A stretch of DNA of 17,108 nt from JBKJML01 sp046596415 (GCA_046596415.1 JBKJML010000254.1:1-17108), one strand, 5' to 3'. Positions 1 through 7,498 are shown, counted from the stretch's first letter. Numbers and translations are program-made. Notes: generated by a model from the sequence alone, not told the origin.

Positions 1-78
1 CACCGATACGATGCCGCAGATGCCGCACACGATCAGGACACGTTACTGACCGGCACGGCTCATGCAGCCGACGTCGCG

Positions 79-918
79 GTGGTGCTCGTCCATCTGAACT
101 CCCGCGCCGAGGCGGAGCGCCAGCTCGTCGAGTTGCGCGCGCAGGCGGGCGTCGAGCTCGAGCTGGTGGCCGTCGACAACGCGTCGACCGACGGCACGCC
201 CGACTACCTCGCGGCCCAGGAGGACGTCGTCCTGATCGCGAACGCGGAGAACCGCTGGCTCTCGCCGGCCTGGGCGCAGGGAGTCCGCGCGACGAGCGCC
301 CCGTACGTCCTGCTGCTGACCTCCGACCTGAGCCTGGCGGCCCCCGACGCTGTCGCAGGTCTCGTGCGCGCGCTCGAGGAGCACCCGCAGGCCGCTCTCG
401 CGGGGCCGCGGCTGCTGGATGAGCACGGCGTCGACTCGCGAAACGGCGCGTATGCCTTCCCGAGCGTCCGCTTCATGGTCGCCGACCTGCTCGGCCTGGT
501 CGGTGTGCTGCGCCTCAACCGCCGGCCCGGCCCGATCCCGGTCGGCGACGGCGGCCCGCGCTCCGTGCCGTTCGTGAACGGTGCCTGCATGCTCGTCCGC
601 CGCGAGGCGCTGGACGCGATCGGTGGGATCGACGAGCGCTACCTCCTCTACTGGGAGGAGATCGACCTTCAGTTCCGCCTCCGTAAGGCCGGGTTCGACG
701 TCGTGCTCGTCCCGAGCGTCATCGGCGTCCACCCGGGTAAGGGCACGCCGATGCTGACCGGCGCACGACAGATGGCGTGGCGCCACGGTGAGCGGCTCTA
801 CTTCCGTGCCCACCACGGAATCGCTCCCGATCTGCTGATCCGCTCGCTCCGCGTCGTCGCGGCGGCCAAGCGTCGTGTCACGCGGTCCGGCCGCACCGCG
901 CCCGGCCCACACGCCTAG
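79..918 (+). CDS. GT2 family glycosyltransferase (rhamnosyltransferase-like)
   Basis: Predicted cytoplasmic inverting GT-A glycosyltransferase that adds a sugar, possibly rhamnose, from a nucleotide donor to a growing lipid-linked glycan. Numbered from GTG 79 (279 aa): first strand VLVHLNS (2-8), nucleotide-binding VDNASTDGT (32-40), LLTSDLSL around the metal-binding region (79-86), and the acceptor-side block FVNGACMLVRREAL (165-178) followed by GGIDERYLLYWEEIDLQFR (182-200), with the WEEIDL acid cluster typical of WbbL-type enzymes. The start is uncertain. The frame is open to the window edge, and GTG 79 cuts into the first beta strand (the preceding codons read ADVAV). CTG 46, in a CTGA overlap with a TGA in another frame, would give a more natural 290-residue protein. 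The next gene is convergent, with only four bases between the two stop codons. Donor and linkage cannot be read from sequence. Confidence 0.85.
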   Translation: MVLVHLNSRAEAERQLVELRAQAGVELELVAVDNASTDGTPDYLAAQEDVVLIANAENRWLSPAWAQGVRATSAPYVLLLTSDLSLAAPDAVAGLVRALEEHPQAALAGPRLLDEHGVDSRNGAYAFPSVRFMVADLLGLVGVLRLNRRPGPIPVGDGGPRSVPFVNGACMLVRREALDAIGGIDERYLLYWEEIDLQFRLRKAGFDVVLVPSVIGVHPGKGTPMLTGARQMAWRHGERLYFRAHHGIAPDLLIRSLRVVAAAKRRVTRSGRTAPGPHA

Positions 919-922
919 TGGT

Positions 923-2038
923 CTAGCGCGTCAGGCCGCGGTCGCTGAGTTGCGCTGTCGCGTCGGCGACGAGGTCGGTCGCCTCCTGGCCGGCGAGCCA
1001 CGCCGCGAGCTCCTTCATCCCCTGTTCGAAGCTTACGGACGCCGAGAAGCCGAGCGACTCGCGCGCGAGCGCCGAGTCGGAGATGCAGTGGCGGATGTCG
1101 CCCGCTCGGAACTCGTTGCGGATCTCCGGCTCGAGGTGCTGCTTGCCGAGCTCCGCGGCGAGCACGTCGGCCACGTCGCGCACCGACACCGGCCGGCCGG
1201 CGCCGAGGTTGATCGCGAGCGAGTCGCCCTTCCCCGGCTCGAGCGCGAGCATGATCCCGCGGGCGATGTCGCTGACATGGATGAAGTCGCGCGACTGGCC
1301 GCCGTCCTCGAAGATCACGGGTGGCCGGTCGTTCAGGAGCCGTGAGGCGAAGATCGCGCCAACGCCGGTGTAGGGGTTCGAGAGCGCCTGCCGCGGGCCG
1401 TAGACGTTGAAGAATCGAAGCGCGGTTGCAGGCACGCGGTAGGCGCGCGCCCAGGCGAGGGTCATCTCCTCGTGGTCGCGCTTGTTGATCGCATAGATCG
1501 AGGTGGGCTGGAGCGGCTTCGACTCGGGTGTCGGCAGCATCTCGAGCTCGGCGCCGCAGGTCGGGCAGCGTGGCTCCCACTGGCGCGCCTCGAGCTGCTC
1601 GTCGCTCCGGGGTTGCGCAAGCACGAGCACGTCCTCGGTGGGACAGCGGTAGGCGCCCTCGCCATAGATCGACATCGAGGAGGCGACGACCACCTTCTTG
1701 AGCCGGTCGCGCACCGCAGTCGCCTCTTCGAGCACGACCGCCATGCCGATCGCGTTGATCGACGTGTAGCGCTCGATCTCGTACATCGACTGGCCGACAC
1801 CGACGGCGGCGGCGAGGTGGACCAGGCTGTCGGCGTTCTCGAGCGCCTGGCGCACCGCGTCGTGATCACGCACGTCACCCTGGACGAGCTCGGCGTCGGT
1901 GCTCAGGTATCCCGGCACGCCGTCATGCACCTGCGGGTCGAGCGAGTCGAGGACGCGTACCTCGTCACCGCGCTCGAGCAGCGCATCCACGAGGTGGGAG
2001 CCGATGAAGCCGGCTCCGCCGGTGACGAGGACACGCAT
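923..2038 (-). CDS. NAD-dependent sugar epimerase, dTDP-L-rhamnose 4-epimerase type (extended SDR)
   Basis: Extended short-chain dehydrogenase, 371 aa, acting on a nucleotide sugar in the cytoplasm. Seen: the Rossmann motif VTGGAGFIGSHL (5-16), the DVRD block (55-58), HLAAAVGVGQS (74-84), catalytic SSMS (120-123) and YAINK (Y182, K186), and FFNVYGPRQALSNPYTG (209-225). Between the Ser and Tyr regions lies a roughly 40-residue insert with C132 and a CPTCG knuckle (C158, C161). From memory, this insert marks the subgroup annotated as dTDP-L-rhamnose 4-epimerase, which makes 6-deoxy-talose from rhamnose. Plain UDP-glucose 4-epimerase activity remains possible. It is the third gene of a leftward block, 12 bases after the membrane protein gene. 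TAGTTT, which begins at that gene's stop codon, lies 9 nt before this ATG and could be an internal promoter. Confidence 0.85.
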   Translation of the reverse strand: MRVLVTGGAGFIGSHLVDALLERGDEVRVLDSLDPQVHDGVPGYLSTDAELVQGDVRDHDAVRQALENADSLVHLAAAVGVGQSMYEIERYTSINAIGMAVVLEEATAVRDRLKKVVVASSMSIYGEGAYRCPTEDVLVLAQPRSDEQLEARQWEPRCPTCGAELEMLPTPESKPLQPTSIYAINKRDHEEMTLAWARAYRVPATALRFFNVYGPRQALSNPYTGVGAIFASRLLNDRPPVIFEDGGQSRDFIHVSDIARGIMLALEPGKGDSLAINLGAGRPVSVRDVADVLAAELGKQHLEPEIRNEFRAGDIRHCISDSALARESLGFSASVSFEQGMKELAAWLAGQEATDLVADATAQLSDRGLTR

Positions 2039-2050
2039 GACGGCCTGAAA

Positions 2051-2992
2051 CTACCAGCCTCTCGGAGGCCTGGTCCGCAGCATGCCGGGCACGAGGGCGC
2101 CCGCGGCGAGGAACGGAACGATGTTGACGACGTGGAGCACGACCGCGAAGGAGAGCGCAGTCGAGTCGGAGATCCCGTAGGCGTGGAGCGCCAGGACAGT
2201 GGCGGCCTCGAAGACGCCGAGACCCGCCGGCGAGGACGGCAGGATCGAGCCGACCCCGGTCGCGATGAGGACGAGCATCCCGGCGACCGGCGAGAGGCCG
2301 AGATCGAACGCGCGCATGACGAGCCAGAAGGAGATGCCGAGGACGACCCACGAGATCGCGGTGAGAGCAAACGCCTCCGCGGCCACCCGGGCATCGCGGA
2401 GCGCCGCCAGCCCGACGCCGAGGTTCCCGCCTGCTGCCTCCGCGCGCGCGCCGAGTGGGCGGAGCGCGCGTCTGAGGGGCCGGTCGCCCCAGCGGGCGAG
2501 CACCACGATCGCCACCAGAAGCAGGGCAGCCAATGCCGCAGCCAGCCAGGCTGCGGGCCGGAGCCACGTGACGTCCGGAAGCCAGGGGACGAGGACGAAG
2601 AGAAGCGCGAGCAGGGCAAGGACGTCGAAGGCCCGCTCCACGATCACCGTGGCCGCCGCCTCCGCGCGTGAGCTGCGCGTCGCGCGAGTCAGCGCCAGGA
2701 CGCGCGCCGCCTCGCCGGCTCGTGCCGGCAGGATCGTGTTGAAGAAGTAGCCCACGAGTAGCGCCCGAGTCACGATCCGCTGCGGCGGCCGTGCGCCAGG
2801 CGGGAACAGAAGGCGCCAGCGGACGGCCCGGAGCCAGATCGAGAAGAGGAAGACCGCAACAGCCGCCGGGAGCCAGCGAGGGTCGGAATCGCGGGCGGCA
2901 CGCCAGGCATCCGCGGCGTCGACGTCGCGGACCGCTAGCCACGCGAAGACGAGCGTGACGGCGACCGCCACAACCGGCAGGACGCGGCGCAT
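2051..2992 (-). CDS. Flippase-like / lysylphosphatidylglycerol synthase TM-domain protein
   Basis: Polytopic membrane protein of 313 aa with about eight hydrophobic segments, matching the LPG_synthase_TM family (YbhN/AglD-like membrane domain) without any attached synthase domain. Family signatures seen: LRAVRWRLL (54-62), FFNTILPARAGEAARV (83-98), the VERAFD motif (118-123), and SSPAGLGVFEA (253-263) near the C-terminus. Members are often proposed to help move or handle polyprenyl-linked or lipid substrates, but the biochemical role is not settled. The start ATG overlaps the stop of the upstream GT2 gene (TGATG, one shared base), so the two are probably translationally coupled. A job with the polyprenyl-sugar product of that GT2 is a reasonable inference. 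Confidence 0.85.
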   Translation of the reverse strand: MRRVLPVVAVAVTLVFAWLAVRDVDAADAWRAARDSDPRWLPAAVAVFLFSIWLRAVRWRLLFPPGARPPQRIVTRALLVGYFFNTILPARAGEAARVLALTRATRSSRAEAAATVIVERAFDVLALLALLFVLVPWLPDVTWLRPAAWLAAALAALLLVAIVVLARWGDRPLRRALRPLGARAEAAGGNLGVGLAALRDARVAAEAFALTAISWVVLGISFWLVMRAFDLGLSPVAGMLVLIATGVGSILPSSPAGLGVFEAATVLALHAYGISDSTALSFAVVLHVVNIVPFLAAGALVPGMLRTRPPRGW

Positions 2993-3699
2993 CAGGGCGT
3001 CAATCGAACGCGCACCAAGACCCAGATCGCCGTGAACCCGTCGCGCCAGGTGATCTTCTTTCCCTCGTCGTAGGTGCGGCCGTAGTACGAGATCGGCACC
3101 TCGTAGATACGCAGCTTCTGCTTGCAGATCTTCCCTGTGATCTCCGGCTCGATCCCGAAGTGGTTCTCGCGTAGGTCGAGCGACTTGAGGACCTCGGCGC
3201 GGAACGCCTTGTAGCCCGTCTCCATGTCGGAGATCGTCGTGTTGAAGAGGATCCCCGTCAGGAGCGACAGGAAGCGGTTGCCGACCAGGTGCCAGAAGAA
3301 GTAGGCCCGTTGCGGCTTGCCGCCGGAGAGCCGGGAGCCGTAGACGACATCGGCGACCCCCCGGACGATCGGGTCGACGAGCGCGGGCACGTCGGTCGGG
3401 TCGTACTCGAGATCGGCGTCCTGGATGACGACGATGTCACCTGCGGTATGGGGGATGCCTGCGCGGAGCGCAGCGCCCTTACCGCCGTTTCGCTGCCGGA
3501 CGAGCACGACGTCGGAGCGTCCGTCGGCCCACTGCTCGACGAGGTCGCCGGTGCCGTCCGTCGATCCGTCGTCGACGACGACGATCTGCTTCTCGAGCTC
3601 GAGCGCGTCGACACGGCCGAGCAGCTCGAGGATCGAGGGGGCCTCGTTGTACGCCGGTACGAGGAACGAGATCAGCTGCGGGGGAGTGGATTGACCCAT
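2992..3699 (-). CDS. GT2 glycosyltransferase, polyprenyl-phosphate sugar synthase (DPM1/DPG-like)
   Basis: Predicted to transfer a sugar from a nucleotide donor to polyprenyl phosphate at the cytoplasmic face. The 235-aa protein is a single GT-A domain without convincing membrane helices. Seen: FLVPAYNEAPSI (12-23), VVDDGSTDGT (41-50), NGGKGAALRAGI (71-82), and the metal-binding QDADLEYDP (93-101). The C-terminal block with IEPEITGKI (183-191), VPISYYGRTYDEGKKI (201-216) and WRDG (218-221) is the usual tail of dolichyl-phosphate mannose/glucose synthase-like bacterial enzymes. It is the first gene of the leftward block and is coupled to a flippase-like membrane protein. No Shine-Dalgarno is visible; TATCCT lies 9 nt upstream of the ATG, so the transcript may be nearly leaderless. 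The sugar is unknown. Confidence 0.88.
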   Translation of the reverse strand: MGQSTPPQLISFLVPAYNEAPSILELLGRVDALELEKQIVVVDDGSTDGTGDLVEQWADGRSDVVLVRQRNGGKGAALRAGIPHTAGDIVVIQDADLEYDPTDVPALVDPIVRGVADVVYGSRLSGGKPQRAYFFWHLVGNRFLSLLTGILFNTTISDMETGYKAFRAEVLKSLDLRENHFGIEPEITGKICKQKLRIYEVPISYYGRTYDEGKKITWRDGFTAIWVLVRVRLTP

Positions 3700-3707
3700 G
3701 GCCGCAG

Positions 3708-3714
3708 TAGGATA
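3708..3714. promoter_or_regulatory. Symmetric TAGGATA: overlapping divergent -10 elements
   Basis: The 24-base gap between the divergent starts at 3699 (-) and 3724 (+) holds the heptamer TAGGATA. Read rightward it is TAGGAT, 10 nt before GTG 3724. Read leftward it is TATCCT, 9 nt before ATG 3699. Both fit a TANNNT -10 with a leader of only a few bases. TTGACG-like sequence (leftward, 3734-3729) precedes TATCCT by a short 14-base spacer. TTGACC (3691-3696, rightward) is also poorly spaced for TAGGAT. No experimental support. Confidence 0.4.
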
Positions 3715-3723
3715 TGGCTCTCT

Positions 3724-5199
3724 GTGGTCGTCAAGCCGGTTCCCACGCCTCCAGGCGACATCCGGTCGTCGCGACCGTACCTCTTCGCTCGCAGTCCGGT
3801 CCGGTCGTTCGTGCGGCGTCTGGCGAGCATCGTCACGCTCCTCTTCCTCGACGTGTGCGGAATCGCGCTAGGCCTGTACGCGGCGCTCGTCCTGCGCGAG
3901 CTCTACTACGGCAACACCCACATCTACTGGGGAATCCTCTGGCGGGACGCCGAGACCGAGTGGCTGCCGTTCGTCGCGCTGATCTCCGTGCTCGTGTTCT
4001 GGCAGGCCGGGCTGTATGCCTCACGGGAGCTGCGCGCGGGCGTCGGCCAGGTGCTCGGGTCGCTGGTCGTCGTCGCGGCGATCACGCTCGCTTTCGGGGT
4101 CGGGGTCGGCAACGAGTTCAAGACCTACGGCCTCGCCCCGGTAGCCGTCGCCCTGAGCGCGATCGTGATCGGCGTCTTCCGATCGGCCTACGACTCCGTC
4201 ACGCTCGAGCTCCTGCGCCGCTCGGGTGTCCGCCGCCGCGTCGTGCTCGTCGGCGACGGCGATGGGCTCCGCCGGCTCTACGACACGCTCGGAACCAACC
4301 GCGCCGGGATCGAGTACGACTTCCTCGGCACGATCGGCGCCGCCGAGGTGTCGCTGCCCCTGCTCGGCGATCTCGACGCGCTGCCCGGCGTCCTTTCGGA
4401 GCTGCGCCCCGACGAGCTGATCCTCAGCGAGGCCGACTTCGGCGAGCGGGAGCTGCTCGAGATCGTCGAGTCCGCGCACCGCTGCGCGGTCAAGGTGAGG
4501 CTCGCGCCGAAGACGACGGAGCTCCTCGTCCAGCGGGGCGAGTACGTCCCGGGCCAGGGCGTCCCGCTCTTCGAGCTCCGGCCGCCGGTGCTCGCCGGCA
4601 CGGACTGGGCGATCAAACGGAGCTTCGACCTCGTCGTCAGCCTGCTCGTGGTCGTGATCGGCCTCCCGTTCCTCATCCTCATCTCGCTGGCGATCAAGCT
4701 CGACTCGCGGGGGCCGGTTTTCTACCGTGACCGGCGGGTCGGGATCGGCGAGCACGAGTTCGCGATGCTGAAGTTCCGCACCATGGTGGACGGGGCCGAC
4801 CAGGCTCAGGACGGCCTCGAGGAGCAGAACGAAGCCTCGGGGGCGCTGTTCAAGATTCGCCGCGACCCGCGGGTCACACGGGTCGGGCGGGTGCTGCGAG
4901 CCCTGTCCGTCGACGAGATGCCCCAGGTGCTGAACGTGCTGCGTGGCGAGATGAGCCTCGTCGGGCCGCGGCCGTTGCCGCTCCGCGACTACAGAATGCT
5001 CCAGCCCTGGCATCGCAAGCGGTATCTCGTCCTGCCCGGGATCACCGGCCTCTGGCAGATCTCAGGCCGCTCGAACCTCAGTTTCGACGACCTGGTGCGC
5101 CTCGATTTCTACTACCTCGAGCACTGGTCGATCTGGCTCGACGTCTCGATCCTCGTCAAGACGCCGGCGGCGGTCTTCTCGCGTCGCGGGGCTTACTGA
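3724..5199 (+). CDS. Polyprenyl glycosylphosphotransferase (initiating sugar transferase, WbaP/CpsE-like)
   Basis: Membrane enzyme expected to start glycan assembly by moving a sugar-1-phosphate from a nucleotide sugar to undecaprenyl phosphate. From GTG 3724 it is 491 aa, the normal size for the large polyprenyl phosphotransferases. The N-terminus carries about four hydrophobic segments (from roughly residue 34 to 155). A Rossmann-like middle domain follows, with RRVVLVGDGDG near residue 170. The catalytic bacterial sugar transferase domain starts at KRSFDL (298-303) with a membrane hairpin helix, then LDSRGPVFYRDRRVG, MLKFRTM and SVDEMPQVLNVLRGEMSLVGPRP. Its D397-E398 pair corresponds to the catalytic Asp-Glu dyad known from this superfamily. 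The frame is open far upstream, but that part lies antisense to the neighbouring GT2 and is not family-like, so GTG 3724 is chosen. Sugar specificity is unknown. Confidence 0.92.
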   Translation: MVVKPVPTPPGDIRSSRPYLFARSPVRSFVRRLASIVTLLFLDVCGIALGLYAALVLRELYYGNTHIYWGILWRDAETEWLPFVALISVLVFWQAGLYASRELRAGVGQVLGSLVVVAAITLAFGVGVGNEFKTYGLAPVAVALSAIVIGVFRSAYDSVTLELLRRSGVRRRVVLVGDGDGLRRLYDTLGTNRAGIEYDFLGTIGAAEVSLPLLGDLDALPGVLSELRPDELILSEADFGERELLEIVESAHRCAVKVRLAPKTTELLVQRGEYVPGQGVPLFELRPPVLAGTDWAIKRSFDLVVSLLVVVIGLPFLILISLAIKLDSRGPVFYRDRRVGIGEHEFAMLKFRTMVDGADQAQDGLEEQNEASGALFKIRRDPRVTRVGRVLRALSVDEMPQVLNVLRGEMSLVGPRPLPLRDYRMLQPWHRKRYLVLPGITGLWQISGRSNLSFDDLVRLDFYYLEHWSIWLDVSILVKTPAAVFSRRGAY

Positions 5200-5217
5200 T
5201 CCTTCATTCCCCCGTCG

Positions 5218-5223
5218 TAGACT
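5218..5223 (+). promoter_or_regulatory. Candidate -10 element TAGACT
   Basis: TAGACT lies 9 nt before ATG 5233 in the 33-base gap after the phosphotransferase gene. No Shine-Dalgarno is visible before this ATG, so a very short leader is plausible. TTACTG (5193-5198) is a weak -35 candidate with a long 19-base spacer. The gene could equally be served by read-through from 3724. Confidence 0.3.
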
Positions 5224-5232
5224 GAGCGCGCG

Positions 5233-6441
5233 ATGAAGCCCCCCAAGATCCTCGCCGTCGCCTCCGCGATCGACCTCGACTTCCGTTACGGCTGCACGCC
5301 GGCCTGGTGGCAGCTTTGGAAGGGGATGTACGAGGCCGGGATCGACCTCGTCGTGACGCCGTACCGTGGCCGGCCCGTCGAATCGCCGTGGTGGCGCACC
5401 GCCCCGAACCCGACCTACGCCGAGGGCGAGAGCTACGCGCGGGTCCGCGACGGGCTGGCGCGCCTCAAGGGCGACCGCTACCTGCGCCGCGCGGAGGCCT
5501 CGCCTGGCGAGTCGGGCCTCGACCGGCTGACCCGGGAGACGATCTGGCGCTGGGTGACGCCACGCTGGCAGCGTCACCTCGAACGGCTCGTCGAGGCGGA
5601 GCGGCCCGACGCCGTCATCGTCTTCACGGTGCCGATGAGTCACCTTCGCGGCATCCCGACCTTCCTGCGCGAGCGGTTCGGGATCCCCGTCGTCTTCTAC
5701 GACGGCGACGTGCCGATGAGCCTGCCCGAGTTCGGCGGCATGGACACCGGCTTCAACTACTACCACGGCGCCGACCCGTCGGAGTACGACCTCGTGCTCT
5801 CGAACTCGGAGGGCGGCATCCCGCGCCTGCTCGAGCTCGGAGCCCGCCGCGCCGAGCCCGTCTTCTGGGGCGCAGACCCCGAGTTCTTCGCACCCCGCGC
5901 GATCGAGAAGAGCTGCGACGTCTTCTTCTACGGGTACGGCGACAAGTTCCGCCGCGAGTGGATGCAAGCGCTGATCGGCGAGCCGAGCCGTCGCGCGCCC
6001 GAGCTCGACTTCGCGCTCGGCGGTCGCGACTTCCAGGGCGACATCGGCAACGCACGCCTGGCCGGCGACGTGCCGTTCAACGTCTTCGCGGACGCCATCT
6101 CCGCCGCCCGGATCAACCTCAACGTGACGCGCCGGTCGCACGCGACGGTGCCGTTCTCGTCGACGTGCCGGCCGTTCGAGCTCGCGTCCGCCGGCGCGGC
6201 GATCGTCTCGAACCCGCACGAGGGCATCGAGCGGTGGTTCGAGCCCGGCCGGGAGTTACTCGTCGTGAACGACGCCGGCGAGGCGCTCGCCGCCTACCGT
6301 GACCTGCTCGCCGATCCGGGCGCCGCCGAGGCGATGGGAGCGAGAGCGCGGGAGCGGGTGCTCGACGAGCACACCTACGCCCACCGTGCCCGGCGGCTTT
6401 TGTCCCTCCTCGATCTGGCAGTGCCGGCGGCGACCCGGTGA
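5233..6441 (+). CDS. CgeB-like glycosyltransferase (GT4-type fold, Glyco_trans_1_2)
   Basis: Predicted cytoplasmic GT-B glycosyltransferase, 402 aa. The N-terminal half begins KILAVASAIDLDFRYG (5-20) and contains the strands DAVIVFTVP (126-134) and IPVVFYDGDVP (151-161). The C-terminal half has DVFFYGYGDKFRREWMQAL (229-247), INLNVTRRSH (294-303), RPFELASAGAAIVSNPHEGI (313-332) and ELLVVNDAGE (341-350). This is the donor-binding layout of CgeB/spore maturation-type glycosyltransferases, in which the RxFE-x-A-x-G motif replaces the classic EX7E. The stop overlaps the next start as GTGA, indicating coupled translation with a DPM1-type GT2. Donor and acceptor are not evident. Confidence 0.82.
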   Translation: MKPPKILAVASAIDLDFRYGCTPAWWQLWKGMYEAGIDLVVTPYRGRPVESPWWRTAPNPTYAEGESYARVRDGLARLKGDRYLRRAEASPGESGLDRLTRETIWRWVTPRWQRHLERLVEAERPDAVIVFTVPMSHLRGIPTFLRERFGIPVVFYDGDVPMSLPEFGGMDTGFNYYHGADPSEYDLVLSNSEGGIPRLLELGARRAEPVFWGADPEFFAPRAIEKSCDVFFYGYGDKFRREWMQALIGEPSRRAPELDFALGGRDFQGDIGNARLAGDVPFNVFADAISAARINLNVTRRSHATVPFSSTCRPFELASAGAAIVSNPHEGIERWFEPGRELLVVNDAGEALAAYRDLLADPGAAEAMGARARERVLDEHTYAHRARRLLSLLDLAVPAATR

Positions 6442-7151
6442 GCACTCGCACGATCGCGATCGTCCCGGCGCGGAACGAGGCCGGAGCGATCGGCGGTGTC
6501 GTCGACGAGATCCGTGCCTTCGACCCGCTGCTCGACGTGGTCGTGATCGACGACGGCTCGACCGACGCGACCGCGAAGGTGGCGCGCTCGCGCGGCGCCG
6601 CCGTCGTCTCGCTGCCGTTCAACCTCGGGATCGGCGGCGCCGTCCAGACAGGCTTCAAGTACGCGCTCGCCCACGGCTACGAGCTGGCCGTTCGGCTCGA
6701 CGGCGACGGGCAGCACGACCCCGCGGAACTGCCGAAGCTGATCGGGCCGGTTGCTCGAGGCGAGGCGGACATCGTCGTGGGCTCGCGCTTCCACGGCGGC
6801 GACCGCAGCTACCGCCCGCCGCTCGCGCGCCGGATCGGGATCGGCTTCTTCGCCAAACTCGTCTCGGTGCTCGTCCGCCAGCGGGTCACCGACACGACGT
6901 CGGGCTTCCAGGCGCTCAACCGGCACGGAATCGAGCTCTTCGCGGCCGACTATCCCCACGACTACCCCGAGGTCGAGGCGACGGTGATGGTCTTCCGTCA
7001 CCGTCTGCGGCTGCTGGAGGTGCAGGTCCGGATGCGCGAGCGGGAGCATGGCGACTCGTCGATCACCGTCCTGCGCTCCCTCTACTACATGGTCAAGGTG
7101 ACGCTGGCGCTCCTCGTCGGCATGTTCCGCCGCAACGTGGTGACGCGGTGA
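6438..7151 (+). CDS. GT2 glycosyltransferase, polyprenyl-phosphate sugar synthase-like
   Basis: Single-domain GT-A enzyme of 237 aa, likely making a polyprenyl-phosphate-linked sugar at the inner face of the membrane. Motifs: AIVPARNEAGAIGGVV (7-22), VVIDDGSTDAT (35-45), FNLGIGGAVQTGFKYA (61-76), and RLDGDGQHDP (86-95), the metal- and donor-binding acids. Later come IVVGSRF and a TDTTSGFQALNR segment, common in DPM1/GtrB-like proteins. The extreme C-terminus (TVLRSLYYMVKVTLALLVGMF) is hydrophobic and could touch or cross the membrane once. GTG 6438 overlaps the preceding stop as GTGA, and its own stop overlaps the DUF2304 start in the same way. The tight link to DUF2304 suggests a functional partner. 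Confidence 0.87.
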   Translation: MSTRTIAIVPARNEAGAIGGVVDEIRAFDPLLDVVVIDDGSTDATAKVARSRGAAVVSLPFNLGIGGAVQTGFKYALAHGYELAVRLDGDGQHDPAELPKLIGPVARGEADIVVGSRFHGGDRSYRPPLARRIGIGFFAKLVSVLVRQRVTDTTSGFQALNRHGIELFAADYPHDYPEVEATVMVFRHRLRLLEVQVRMREREHGDSSITVLRSLYYMVKVTLALLVGMFRRNVVTR

Positions 7152-7498
7152 CCCCGCTCAAGGTCTCGATCGCCGCGTCGGTCGCGTCGGTCCTGCTGAT
7201 CCTCGTCGTCTTCGAGCTGATCCGCAGCCGCCGGTTGCGCGAGCGCTACGCGCTGCTCTGGCTCGTCACCGGCGTCGTCCTGCTCGTGCTCTCCGCCTGG
7301 CGCGACGGCCTGAACACGATCGCGCGCTGGACCGGCGTCAGCTACCCGCCGGCGCTCCTCTTCGCGGTCGCAACGCTCTTCATCCTCGTCGTGCTGCTCC
7401 ACTACTCGACGGTGATCTCGAAGCTCTCCGACCAGAGCACGATCCTTGCGCAGCGGCTCGGCCTGCTCGAAGAGGAGCTCCGTCAGCGCGAGCGGTAG
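7148..7498 (+). CDS. DUF2304 domain small membrane protein
   Basis: A 116-aa protein from GTG 7148, which overlaps the previous stop as GTGA. Three hydrophobic segments are visible, at about residues 6-25, 35-51 and 68-87, with RERYALLWLVTG (31-42) typical of DUF2304. The tail from about 88 to 116 is a charged helix whose I90, L93, L100, L104, L107 and L111 lie on a 3-4 heptad grid, so a short coiled coil is likely. DUF2304 genes commonly sit beside DPM1-type GT2 genes; a role as membrane anchor or activator for that enzyme is an inference. The upstream in-frame extension is antisense-like shadow sequence and was rejected. The last 16 bases overlap the convergent neighbour. Confidence 0.85.
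   Translation: MTPLKVSIAASVASVLLILVVFELIRSRRLRERYALLWLVTGVVLLVLSAWRDGLNTIARWTGVSYPPALLFAVATLFILVVLLHYSTVISKLSDQSTILAQRLGLLEEELRQRER

Noticed and set aside
10..27. Two tandem copies of GATGCCGCA
   Set aside because: A single 9-bp duplication in likely coding sequence near the edge, with no flanking mobile-element signs.
43..912. Long minus-strand open frame opposite the first GT2 gene
   Set aside because: Low-complexity Arg/Asp/Gly-rich translation typical of the antisense of a high-GC gene; no recognisable domain, and the plus strand has a clear GT2.
1472..2671. 399-codon plus-strand open frame across the epimerase and flippase-like genes
   Set aside because: Spans two well-supported minus-strand genes and has a charged, low-complexity translation; a GC-rich artefact.
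3289..3723. In-frame upstream extension of the phosphotransferase (would give 636 aa)
   Set aside because: It lies wholly antisense to the GT2 gene at 2992-3699 and is not like the family N-terminus; 491 aa from GTG 3724 fits the family size.
5187..5214. Possible terminator hairpin CGGGG ... CCCCG after the phosphotransferase gene
   Set aside because: Only 5-6 bp of stem with an 18-nt loop and no U-run; too weak to call.
4021..6219. Two long minus-strand open frames (4021-5013, 5062-6219) opposite the phosphotransferase and CgeB-like genes
   Set aside because: Both are antisense shadows: repetitive acidic/basic composition, no motifs, and strong family motifs on the plus strand.
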